From Phreatobacter oligotrophus (GTDB lineage Bacteria; Pseudomonadota; Alphaproteobacteria; Rhizobiales; Phreatobacteraceae): DNA of 64,000 bases. Positions within the stretch are counted from its first letter, which is position 1. Every line of letters starts with the position of its first letter. The notes below the pieces were generated by a model that saw nothing but the letters and a program-made list of their open reading frames with translations, searched no databases and was not told the DNA's origin. The stretch lies in the NCBI RefSeq assembly GCF_003046185.1, contig NZ_PZZL01000002.1, positions 1-64,000 on the forward strand, read 5' to 3'. Below are positions 30,839-39,900 of the stretch, in pieces. The translations under genes and the position numbers were made by a program.

Positions 30839-31941
30839 GATCCACCGATCCCCAGTTCGTTCACCAGACTGTCGAGGCGGGCGATCTTCTCAGGTTCCGC
30901 GGCGAAGAGACGCCGGGCGCTGGCCGCGGCCTCGCGGGCCTTGTCGCCCTCTCCGAGAACCACATAGGAGCGAACCAGCCGCAGCCAAGAGTCGAAATCC
31001 GAGCCATCGGCGGCGAGGCGCTGGGCGAGGCCGTCGACCATGGCGCGAATCTGCGCGGCACCGGGCGTCGCGGCAGGCGCCGGGGCGGCGACAGCTGCCG
31101 GGGGCGTGCCGCCGAGGCGGGCGATCTCCGAGCGCAGCAGTCCGAGCCAGGGCGCATCGGCCGGCGCCTCGCCGATCATCCGCGTCCACTGGGCCTTGGC
31201 CTCCTCGGGCTTGCCATCCTGTTCGGCGGCGAGGCCAAGGAAATAGCCAGCCTTGGGATGGCCGGGCCCGAGGGCGAGCGCCCGCTCGAAGCCGGCCTTG
31301 GCCTCGGCGCTGACGACGCCGCCGGCGGCGATGGTCTGCGCCTCCGCCAGATCGGCCTGCCGGTCGGCGGTCACGCCGAGCAGGCGCATGGCATTGGAAT
31401 AGGCACGCACCGCATCGGGGAGGCGACCCATGCGCAGATAGACGGGGGCGACCACCTCCCAGCCGCGGCCATCCTCGGGATTGGCGGCGAGATGGGCCTC
31501 GATGCGGCCGATGAGGGTGGCGAGATCACCCTGCTGCGGGGCGGCGCGCTGGCGCTCGGCGAGCGGCTGGGCGGGATAGCCGGGCTGGCCGCGCAGGCCA
31601 TAGGTCAGCGCCGCGACGGCGGGGACGACGATGATGGCGGCGACGGCGGCGATCCGGCGGCGGCGCGACGTGCCCTCGCCGGACGTGCCCGCGGCGCCGG
31701 CCCGTTCAGCGGCGGCGATGAGACGGCGGGAGACCTCGATGCGGGCCGCTTCCGCCTCGGCCGGACCGATCAGGCCGGCGGCGGCATCGCGGTCGACCTC
31801 GGCGAGCTGATCCTTGTAGACGGCGACATCACGGGCATCGGCGCCGCCCGCGGTGCGTCGCGACAGGGGAATGAGAACGGCGAAGACCGCGGCGCAGGTC
31901 ATGGCCGCGATCGCGAGCCAGATGCCGATAGAACCGTCCAT
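30835..31941 (-). CDS. ccmI: Cytochrome c maturation protein CcmI/CycH
   Basis: This 368-residue apocytochrome chaperone has two membrane helices (about 5-25 and 100-120) flanking a cytoplasmic loop with the [17 protein letters not shown] signature, and a periplasmic TPR region (about 150-365, for example [28 protein letters not shown]). The ATG at 31941 starts [10 protein letters not shown]; the open frame to 32043 encodes an implausible leader. It is the first gene of the ccmIEFH operon. The upstream 160 bases should hold the promoter. Confidence 0.92.
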   Translation of the reverse strand: MDGSIGIWLAIAAMTCAAVFAVLIPLSRRTAGGADARDVAVYKDQLAEVDRDAAAGLIGPAEAEAARIEVSRRLIAAAERAGAAGTSGEGTSRRRRIAAVAAIIVVPAVAALTYGLRGQPGYPAQPLAERQRAAPQQGDLATLIGRIEAHLAANPEDGRGWEVVAPVYLRMGRLPDAVRAYSNAMRLLGVTADRQADLAEAQTIAAGGVVSAEAKAGFERALALGPGHPKAGYFLGLAAEQDGKPEEAKAQWTRMIGEAPADAPWLGLLRSEIARLGGTPPAAVAAPAPAATPGAAQIRAMVDGLAQRLAADGSDFDSWLRLVRSYVVLGEGDKAREAAASARRLFAAEPEKIARLDSLVNELGIGGS

Positions 31942-32100
31942 GGACTGCGACGACGTCCCGTGTATGGGGTTCAGCGGGGGGCCAAACCGTGACGCCACCC
32001 TACTTGGAATGATCCCAATTAGACCAGCACCCCATCCGGCCACAACGTCCGGGTTGTCGCGCTCAGCGGGATTTGATGTGGCGCAAGGGCGTGCGGACCC

Positions 32101-33552
32101 TCAGCGGGCGGCCTTGCCGGAGGCGATGGCAACGTCGGCGGCCTTCTGCAGCAGCTGGGCGTAGCTCTGGCCGAAAATGCGGGCCGAGAACCGCACGGCC
32201 GCCTCGATCTGGCTGATCTTCAGCTCGCGATCGGTGTCGGGGGCAGCGCGGATGCTGTCCATCAGCTGCGTCAGGGTCGGGTCGAGATAGCCCTGGATCT
32301 CCGAGAAGACGCGGGAGGTGATCTCGTTCAGCGCGATCTCGGAGGCATGGTTGCGGCAGCAGATCAGCAGGTCGAGGCGGGCCTCGATCTCCTGCACGGT
32401 CTCCTCGCTGAGCGGGGCCATCGCATGGTCCGACTTCTGGCGCGGGCGCAGGACGCGACGCACCTCGCCCGGCAGGTTCTCGATCTGCGCCGACAGAAGG
32501 CCGGACAGGTCGGCGCGCAGCTTGCCGAGCCGCTTCTGCCAGACGCCGTCCCCGACGAGGCTCATGTCCGTGCGCAGCGAGCGGATCGAATCGTGGAATT
32601 CCTTGATGCCGGCCTGGGCTCGTTCGCCATTGCCCTCCTTCAGCGCCCGCGAGATGCGCTGCGTCGCCCGCTCGATATCGGCGATCACCAGGTCCACCGC
32701 CGCCTTGTAGGGGGTCGCGGCGATCTTCACGGGGTCGTCGCTCTCGGCGACCAGCACGGCGAGCCTTGCGAGCTGCGCCCGCTGCACCAGCCGGTTCTGC
32801 AGCAGGGCGAGGCAGTAGGGCAGCGCCTGGGGCCGATGGGTGGCGATGGGCTCGAGCATGGCCCGGGCATTGGCAAGGCCTTCGTCGGCGAGGTTCTTGA
32901 TGCCGTTCGGCGCCTTGGAGACCGACCCCGCGATGACCTGCTGCTCGGCGAGGATGGCGAGGATGTCGACGAGGTCCTCCTTCACCCGGTCATCGCCGAG
33001 GCGGACGGTGAGGCGCTTCCTCTCCTGCTCGCTGCTCGCGGCGAGGTCGAGGGCCGCCTTCGCGGCGGCGGCGAGCGTCGGCAGGGCCTGGGCGATGGCC
33101 GAGGCGACGGGCGCCTCGTCGCCACCATCCTCGGCAGCGCGCGCCACCCGCTCCAGCTCGGCCATGGCGTCCGGCTGCAGGTCGCGCTTGAAATAGGTCC
33201 AGATCGACGACAGCGAGCCACGCATGATGCGGCCGCGGCACTTGGTTTCCAGCCGCTCGTCGATGAGGAAGGGCTCGAGCGGCCGGAACAGGAAGCGCGG
33301 CGTGGCGTCGGGCCGCTCGGCGGGCGCGGCCGGTGCAGCGGGCTTGGCCGCGGGGGCTGCGGCGCCGAGGGCGGCGAGGATGAGATCGCCTCCGGGCACG
33401 TCATCGCCGCGGGCGCGGGCCCGGGCGATCTCGGCGGAGAGCAGCTGCTTGGCGGCCTCGGGAAGCGCAGACAGATAGTCCCGCAAGCGCTCCATCGCGG
33501 ACGGAGCGGCTGGACTGTCGGCTATTGATTTGACCGCGGCGGCGTCAGTCAT
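32101..33552 (-). CDS. Conserved hypothetical protein, mostly helical
   Basis: I do not recognise a named family with confidence. The 483-residue product is predicted soluble and helix-rich, with an Ala/Pro linker at about 68-84 (AAPAAKPAAPAAPAERP) between a short N-terminal helical part and the main body. There is no signal peptide or membrane helix. Length and codon use look native. It lies 159 bp upstream of ccmI on the same strand and after the glycine-zipper lipoprotein gene; no shared function is evident. Confidence 0.7.
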   Translation of the reverse strand: MTDAAAVKSIADSPAAPSAMERLRDYLSALPEAAKQLLSAEIARARARGDDVPGGDLILAALGAAAPAAKPAAPAAPAERPDATPRFLFRPLEPFLIDERLETKCRGRIMRGSLSSIWTYFKRDLQPDAMAELERVARAAEDGGDEAPVASAIAQALPTLAAAAKAALDLAASSEQERKRLTVRLGDDRVKEDLVDILAILAEQQVIAGSVSKAPNGIKNLADEGLANARAMLEPIATHRPQALPYCLALLQNRLVQRAQLARLAVLVAESDDPVKIAATPYKAAVDLVIADIERATQRISRALKEGNGERAQAGIKEFHDSIRSLRTDMSLVGDGVWQKRLGKLRADLSGLLSAQIENLPGEVRRVLRPRQKSDHAMAPLSEETVQEIEARLDLLICCRNHASEIALNEITSRVFSEIQGYLDPTLTQLMDSIRAAPDTDRELKISQIEAAVRFSARIFGQSYAQLLQKAADVAIASGKAAR

Positions 33553-33648
33553 GGGCCTGCCACGTTAACGCCGGGGCGTTAAAAAGTGGTGGCGACCACG
33601 AGCCCGCCGGACACCCGGCGGACCCGCTGCGACGGCCTGCCGCGGGCC

Positions 33649-34095
33649 TCAGCCCACCGGCGTCCAGCTGCCGTCCGGATTGCGGCAGGCGGTGCCGACG
33701 GCGGTCTGCGGACGGCCGCCGATATAGATCGTGTGGGTATATTCGCGGCAGTAGGTGGCGCCGCGGTAATAGGTCCGGCCCGGCTCGACATAGCCATAGG
33801 CCTTTTCCGAGCGCCATTCGGAGCGGCGGCCCTCGACCCAGACGACCTGCTCGGCCTCGTAGGCGCGGCGGCGGTCCTGGGCGTCGAGGTCGCGGCCGAT
33901 GGCATTGCCGATCAGGCCGCCGATGGCCGCACCGGCAAGGCCGGCGGCGAGCCGCTCACCGGGGCCACCGCCGAACTGCGAGCCGATGAGGGCGCCGGCC
34001 ACGGCGCCGACGGCGGTGCCGCCCTGCTCGCGGGTCTCGCATCCGGCGACCGTGAGGCCGATCAGGACGGTGGCGGCGACGAGGCGAAGCTTCAT
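33649..34095 (-). CDS. Glycine-zipper outer-membrane lipoprotein
   Basis: This 148-residue protein has a lipoprotein signal ending in lipobox VAGC with Cys19, then a glycine-zipper segment (about 25-66, GTAVGAVAGALIGSQFGGG and AGAAIGGLIGNAIGRD) like 17-kDa surface antigens and RT0821/Lpp0805-type proteins. The C-terminal domain (about 70-148) has paired Cys residues (ATYCREYTHTI and ACRNPDGSW). The ATG at 34095 gives the lipoprotein signal. It probably sits in the outer membrane. Confidence 0.85.
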   Translation of the reverse strand: MKLRLVAATVLIGLTVAGCETREQGGTAVGAVAGALIGSQFGGGPGERLAAGLAGAAIGGLIGNAIGRDLDAQDRRRAYEAEQVVWVEGRRSEWRSEKAYGYVEPGRTYYRGATYCREYTHTIYIGGRPQTAVGTACRNPDGSWTPVG

Positions 34096-34183
34096 GGAGA
34101 GTGTCCGTTGCTGCAAGGCGGCGGAGGCCGCCGGAAAACGCGCGACACTGTCCAGCGGATTTGGGCGAATTGGGGGCGTACCC

Positions 34184-35572
34184 TCACACCGCCGGCAGGC
34201 GGAGCACGGCCCTGAGGCCGCCGGTCGGCGCGGCATCGAGGGTGAGCCCGCCGCCATAGAGCCCGGCGAGCTCGGAGACGATGGACAGGCCGAGGCCGGA
34301 GCCGGGCTTGGTCTCATCGAGCCGCTTGCCGCGCCGGCCGACCGTGGCGCGCTGCTCGGCGGTGAGGCCCGGCCCGTCATCGTCGACGACGATGGTGAAG
34401 AAGGCGCGGTCGGCCGCGGTCGGGCTCTCCTCGCGGGCGGCGGTCACCACGACGCGGGAGGCGGCCCATTTGCAGGCATTGTCGACGAGGTTGCCGACCA
34501 TTTCCTCGAGGTCGTTGCGTTCGCCGCGGAAGGTCACGTCGGCGGGGATCTCGGCATCCACCGCGAGGTCGCGATCCCGATGGATCTTCTGCATGGTGCG
34601 GGCGAGGCCCCCCACCACCTCCTCGACGGGGACGAGGGTGGTGGCGACGCGGGCGCGGGCGGCGGCGCGGGCGCGATCGAGATGGTGGTTCACCTGCTCG
34701 CGCATGATCTGCGCCTGCTCGACCACCTTGGCGGCAAGCGGATCGGCGCGGCCCGCCGCCTCGTTCTGGATGACCGAGAGCGGCGTCTTCAGCGCATGGG
34801 CGAGATTGCCGACATGGGTGCGGGAGCGCTCGACGATCTCGCGGTTGGTGTCGATCAGCGCGTTGACCTCGCGGGCGAGCGGCGCGATCTCGACGGGGAA
34901 GGCGCCGGCGAGGTGGTCCTGCTCGCCCTTGCGGATGGCGGTGAGGCCGCCGACCAGCGTCTGCAGCGGCTGCAGGCCGACGCGCACCTGCAGGAGGGCT
35001 GCGCCCGCCATGCCCACCGCCAGCAGCAGCAGGGTGCCGACCAGCGTCAGGGTGAATTCGCGCACCGCCACCGCGATGTCCTCGGCGGGACCGGCCACCA
35101 GCACGGTGAAATCGCCGTCCTCGCCGAGCTCGATGGTGCGTTCGACGGCGCGCAGGCGCACATTGTTCGGCCCGTCGAGATAGCCCTCGCGCGAGCGGGT
35201 CGGCCCGTCCGCCACCGCCTCGGGGCCGAGGGCCGGCAGGCGGCCGTCGAAGAGCGAGCGCGAGGCGCGCACCTCGTTGCGGCCGGCATCGGTGCGGATG
35301 ATCTGCCAGTACCAGCCAGATTGCGGCAGCTCGAACAGCGGCTCGCCGAGATTGGCGCCGACGACGATCTGCGAATCATCCACCGCGCCGGCAAGGTCGG
35401 CGATGAGCAGCTTCACATAGACGCCGAGGCGGCGGTCGAAGCCGCGCTCGACGGAGGCGCGGTTGACGGTGGCGAGGACGAAGCCCGTCAGCGTCAGCAG
35501 GACGAGCGCGAAGGCGAGCGCCAGGAGGATGAGGCGCCGCGCCAGCGACGGCGCGCGGGGCGCTGTCGCCAT
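34184..35572 (-). CDS. feuQ: Sensor histidine kinase, FeuQ/PhoQ-like
   Basis: This 462-residue membrane kinase has helices near 13-35 and 175-197 flanking a periplasmic sensor, then HAMP (about 195-245). HisKA carries His259 in NLAHALKTPLSVIQNEA, and the ATPase domain shows DDDGPGL and GSGLGLSIVSELAGLYGG. It is one base downstream of the response regulator gene. In rhizobia the FeuPQ system lies next to the cycH (ccmI) operon and affects iron uptake or cyclic glucan export; the same neighbourhood here supports the name. Ligand and targets are not visible. Confidence 0.82.
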   Translation of the reverse strand: MATAPRAPSLARRLILLALAFALVLLTLTGFVLATVNRASVERGFDRRLGVYVKLLIADLAGAVDDSQIVVGANLGEPLFELPQSGWYWQIIRTDAGRNEVRASRSLFDGRLPALGPEAVADGPTRSREGYLDGPNNVRLRAVERTIELGEDGDFTVLVAGPAEDIAVAVREFTLTLVGTLLLLAVGMAGAALLQVRVGLQPLQTLVGGLTAIRKGEQDHLAGAFPVEIAPLAREVNALIDTNREIVERSRTHVGNLAHALKTPLSVIQNEAAGRADPLAAKVVEQAQIMREQVNHHLDRARAAARARVATTLVPVEEVVGGLARTMQKIHRDRDLAVDAEIPADVTFRGERNDLEEMVGNLVDNACKWAASRVVVTAAREESPTAADRAFFTIVVDDDGPGLTAEQRATVGRRGKRLDETKPGSGLGLSIVSELAGLYGGGLTLDAAPTGGLRAVLRLPAV

Positions 35573-35573
35573 G

Positions 35574-36251
35574 TCAGCCGCCCGCGGCGGCCGGCGGCGG
35601 CTGGAGGATGTAGCCGAGGCCGCGGACGGTCTGGATCACCTCGACGCCGAGCTTCTTGCGCAGGCGGCCGATGAAGACCTCGATCGTGTTGGAATCGCGG
35701 TCGAAATCCTGGTCGTAGATGTGCTCGACCAGCTCCGTGCGGGAGACCACCTTGCCCTGCTGGTGCATCAGGTAGGCGAGCAGCCGGTACTCGTGGGAGG
35801 TCAGCTTCACCGGGTTGCCGTCGACGGTGACGCGCCCCGCCCGGGCGTCGAGGCGGACCGGGCCGCAGGTGAATTCGTTGGTGGCCTGGCCGGCGGCGCG
35901 GCGCAGCAGGGCGCGCAGGCGGGCGAGGACCTCCTCCATGTGGAAGGGCTTCGGCACATAGTCGTCGGCGCCGGCATCGAAGCCCTGCACCTTGTCGGAC
36001 CAGCGGTCGCGGGCTGTAAGGATGAGCACAGGCATGGTGCGGCCTGAACGGCGCCACTGCTCGAGCACGGAGATGCCGTCCATCTTCGGCAGGCCGATAT
36101 CGAGGACGATGGCGTCATAGGGTTCGCTGTCGCCGAGATAATAGCCCTCCTCGCCGTCGAAGGCGCGGTCGACGACATAGCCGGCGTCGGTCAGGGCGGT
36201 GGTGATCTGGCGGTTGAGGTCGGGATCGTCCTCGACGACGAGCAGGCGCAA
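35574..36251 (-). CDS. feuP: OmpR-family response regulator, FeuP-like
   Basis: This 225-residue protein has a receiver domain (Glu7, Asp8, Asp9 pocket; phospho-acceptor Asp51 in IVLDIGLPKMDG; Lys in KPFHMEEV) and a winged-helix domain ending IQTVRGLGYILQPP. RDRWSDKVQGFDAGADDY and the overall sequence fit the FeuP/PhoP branch. It precedes its kinase by one base and follows a PepSY gene, a common PhoP-type operon layout. It probably controls envelope or metal-related genes. Confidence 0.88.
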   Translation of the reverse strand: MRLLVVEDDPDLNRQITTALTDAGYVVDRAFDGEEGYYLGDSEPYDAIVLDIGLPKMDGISVLEQWRRSGRTMPVLILTARDRWSDKVQGFDAGADDYVPKPFHMEEVLARLRALLRRAAGQATNEFTCGPVRLDARAGRVTVDGNPVKLTSHEYRLLAYLMHQQGKVVSRTELVEHIYDQDFDRDSNTIEVFIGRLRKKLGVEVIQTVRGLGYILQPPPAAAGG

Positions 36252-36284
36252 GGCTGAAGTCTCCTGAAAGGCTCGGGCGCGGCG

Positions 36285-36590
36285 TCAGCGGACCTGGACG
36301 ATCTGGCCGCTCTTCGCATCGATGCGCACGCGGACGACCTTGCCATGGCGCGCCATCACTGTCAGCAGGTAGACCATTCCGGCATCGGCGCGGCAGAGGC
36401 GCGCCTGCAGCACCTCGCCGCGATGCTCGGGGCGCAGCGCCCGCTGGGCCTGGGCGAGCGGGATGGCCTGGCCGGAGGAGACCGCCACCCGGCGCTCGGC
36501 CGGCGTCAGGCACTGGTCGTCGGCGAGCGCCGGCGCCGCCCAGAGGGCGAGCGAGGCGACGGCGAGAGCAGTGCGGCGGACCAGCGTCAT
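36285..36590 (-). CDS. Small periplasmic PepSY-domain protein
   Basis: This 101-residue protein has a signal peptide (about 1-23, ending APALADD) and one PepSY-like repeat: AQAQRALRPEHRGEVLQARL, then VYLLTVMARHGKVVRVRIDAKSGQIVQVR. A Cys pair (in DDQCLTP and ARLCRAD) may form a disulfide. It lies 33 bp upstream of feuP in the same direction, the usual place of PepSY proteins tied to PhoPQ-type systems, where they may modulate sensing. The ATG at 36590 was chosen for the clear signal sequence. Confidence 0.82.
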   Translation of the reverse strand: MTLVRRTALAVASLALWAAPALADDQCLTPAERRVAVSSGQAIPLAQAQRALRPEHRGEVLQARLCRADAGMVYLLTVMARHGKVVRVRIDAKSGQIVQVR

Positions 36591-36676
36591 CGGGAAACGG
36601 ACCGGGTCGAGGGTGAGCCCCGACCCTAGCCCGCCGGTCTGAACCCCCGATGAATGGGCGTTCATCCATTCTGCAA

Positions 36677-36913
36677 TCAGGGCGCGAGTTTGCGCGTCGC
36701 AACGACGCGAAAGACGATCGACCCGACGAAGCCGAGGGCGGTGGCCGCCTGGAGCAGCGCCTCGGCCAGCGCGCCCTGGTCGATCAGTTCGGTGTGCACG
36801 CCGGCGATGGAGCCGACGAAGCAGCCCATGCCGACGAGGCTCGACCAGACGGTGCGGCTGGCGAGGATCGGCGCGAGGCGGAAACCGGTGAGGTCGGTAT
36901 CGAGGTCGGACAT
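36677..36913 (-). CDS. Small two-helix membrane protein at the distal end of the GTA (holin candidate)
   Basis: This 78-residue protein has a hydrophilic start (MSDLDTDLTGFRLAP) and two hydrophobic stretches (about 22-42, VWSSLVGMGCFVGSIAGV, and about 50-70, EALLQAATALGFVGSIVF), ending in a basic tail (RVVATRKLAP). It starts 24 bases after the gp15 stop on the same strand and would be the last gene of the GTA transcript. Size, double helix and charged tail fit a small holin, but GTA lysis genes are usually elsewhere, so this is conjecture. Confidence 0.6.
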   Translation of the reverse strand: MSDLDTDLTGFRLAPILASRTVWSSLVGMGCFVGSIAGVHTELIDQGALAEALLQAATALGFVGSIVFRVVATRKLAP

Positions 36914-36937
36914 GGCAATCTCCCTGTAGTGGATGGG

Positions 36938-39900
36938 TCAGAGCGGCAGCACCGCCTCCAGCGCCCGTCCCTCGCCGGCGACGGCGGAGAGCTGGGCGAT
37001 GGAGAGGCGGATGGCGGTGAGGGCCGAGCCGAAATCGGCGAGTTCGGCGGCGCTGGCATAGAGAAAGGCCGGTTCGTTGGTCTCGACCGTGCGGCGCGCG
37101 GCGCCGGCCGCATCGCGGATGACGAGGCGATAGCGCTCGCTCGCCTCGCCAAGACCGATCTCCGCGAGGTCCCAGCCGTCGCCGCCGAGGCGGGTGCGGC
37201 GGATCCAGCTGATGGCGATGCCGCTGGCGGTGCGGCGCGCCCGCGGCTGGACCGGCGCGAAGGGCCTGAGCGCGGTCAGGTCGGCGGTGGCCGTCACCTC
37301 TGCCACGGCCGGATCGGCCGCGAGCAGCGTCGAGGACCCGACGCGGTAGCGGAACTCCCGCCCGACGAGGTCGAGGTCGGTGACGAGCGGCGTGAGCGGG
37401 CCCGACAGCAGAACGGCCTCCGCTCCCGCCGCGACGGCGCCGGCGAGATGCTCGGTGCCGCGCTGGCCGCGCAGCAGGCAGCCGAGCCGGACGGTGCGCT
37501 CGGCCACCAGCTCGGCATCGCGGAACTGCAGCACCTCCCAGCCCTCGCCGGGATGGTGGAGCGCCAGGGCATTGGCCCCTCCGAGCACCGCCGTCTCGGG
37601 CTGGCCGGACAGCGCGCCGGTGACGAGTTCGACGGTGACGGAGGCGCGGCGATTCCAGATCCACGGCCGGCCCGCGGGCAGCGCCGTACTGGTCCGGCCC
37701 ATCAGCGAGGGCCGCGACAGGCTCGCCACGGCCTCGTCGCCGAGCCCGTCGCCGCCCCGCCAGATCGTATAGGGCCCGCGCCAGGGGTCGGCGGCGACCG
37801 CCATGTGCAGCAGCGGCGGATCGCCCGTTTCGGCGAGCGGCGGCAGGGCAAGGACGGCGACGGCGGGCGGGCCTTCCGCCTTGGCGATGGCATAGCTGCG
37901 GTCCAGAGGCGGCGGGCGCCGGGCGCGCACAGGCGCGGCATGGCCGATGGCCTCGGCGCGCCGCATCAGCCCGCCTTCCAGTGTCGAAAGCCGCATCGGC
38001 CGGGTCTCCCCGCCCGCGACGACGCCGATGACATCGCCCGGCTCCAGCGCGAGGCGCGAGGGCGGCAGGGCGAAGGCGGCGCGGTCCCGCGCCACCCAGA
38101 GCCGGTGGAGCAGCGCCTCGGCGCGCAGCGTCATGTCGCCGCCCTCCCCCGCCGCCGAGAGCGACAGGCCCGAGACGCGGCGACCGCCGCCGGCAAGGCG
38201 ACGGCTGGTCACGGCGGAGGCGCGGTAGTCGGCCGCGGTCTCGGCGAAGGCGATGGAGAGCTCGGCCGGCAGGTCCTCGGTCTCGCTGCGGGTGAGCGAG
38301 ACCGGCGGCGTATCGCCGTCCTCCACGAGGTCGGCGGTTGAGAGCACCGCCACCGGCGGCCTGGGCCGGCCGTCGAGCACGAGACCGGCGGCGGTGTCGC
38401 GGATCTCGACGCTGAAGGCGCGGGCAAGGCCCTCCACCGCATCACGCGCCGTCATGGGGCGGTCGATGGAGAAGCCGTCGAGCACGCCTTCCACCGGCGT
38501 CGCCTCGCTGACCGCGACGCCGTACTCGCCCAGCACTGCGGCGATGAGATCGCCGACGGGGGCTGCGCCAAGCCGGCCGGTGAGCCAATGGCCGGTCTCC
38601 CAGTTGGGACCATCGGCCCAGGCGTCGGTGGCGCGAGGGAAGGCCGGCCAGGGGCGGGCATCCCAGGCCCAGAGCGCGATGCGCGCCGGGTCGACCATCG
38701 GCCCGCCATAGAGCGGCGAGATGGGGATCGCCGCCTCCCCGGCATCGAAGGCGGGATCGAGCCGGCCGAGCACGGCTTCGAGCGCGCGGCGCTGGATCAG
38801 GTCATCGCGGTCGCCGTTGGAGAAGGGTGGCAGGCCGCTTTCGCTGGATTTCGGATCGGGGAAGACCGAGGGGCGGTTCGCGCCGCGGTCCACCGCCGGG
38901 AAACCCAGTTCGGTCAGCCAGATCGGCTTCGACTTCGGCACCCAGGCGGTCGCCGCCCCTTCCACCCCGCCGGTGCGCGGCCGGTGCTCGTTCGACCACC
39001 AGGAGAGCAGGTCCTTCTGGCGATGAACCCAGGGCTTGCCGAGACCGTCGGTGATGGGCGTGCGTGTGCCGGCGCTGCGGTCCGCATCGGAGGCGTAGTA
39101 CCAGTCGAAGCCCTCGCCAGCGGCAAGGCCCGCCCCCAGCGCCTCGCGGTCGTAAGGAGAGCCCGGCGTGTCGTCGCGGCGGTCGTCGAGCGGGGCGTAC
39201 CAGTCGATGCCGACCGCACCGATCGCCTCGCTCGCCCAAAGCGGATCGAGCGGGAAGTCGAGATCGGCGCCGCGGGCCTGTCCGCCATATTCGGTCCAGT
39301 CGGCGGCATAGGTCACGGTCGCATCTGGCAGCAGCACCTTCACCTCGGCCGCGAGATCGACAAGCCCGGCAACGAAGGGATGGCCGGTCGCGCCCCTCAC
39401 CCGCGTCAGTCCGGGCATTTCCGAGCCGATGGCGAAGGCCTCGACGCCGCCGGCCGCCTTGGCGAGGGCAGCGAGATGGAGGACGAACCGGCGGTAGCGC
39501 CATTCGGCCGGGCCGGCATAGGCGACGGCCTCGCCGGTGACAGCGAAATGGCTCGCCGCGGCGGTGCCGAGGAAGGCCGCGATCTCGCTCGCCGAAGCCA
39601 TGCTCCCGTCCGGCGAACCGGGCCGGCCCGGCGCAGGCGTCACGGTGATGCGGCCGCGCCAGGGATGGGGCGGCTGGGACGCCGCGCCGGTCCAGGGATC
39701 GGCCAGCGCGTTGCCAGGCGGGACATCCATCATGACGAAGGGGATCAGCGTCACCTTCAGCCCGCGCGCCTTCAGGTCGCGGATGGCGCGGATGACGGTG
39801 GCGTCGGAGGGCGAGCCGCCAAAGGCGGAGCGGCCGTCCACCTCGCTGACGAGGCGGGCCGTGGCCCGGCCCTCGCCCGCCACGCTCCAGTCCAAACCGG

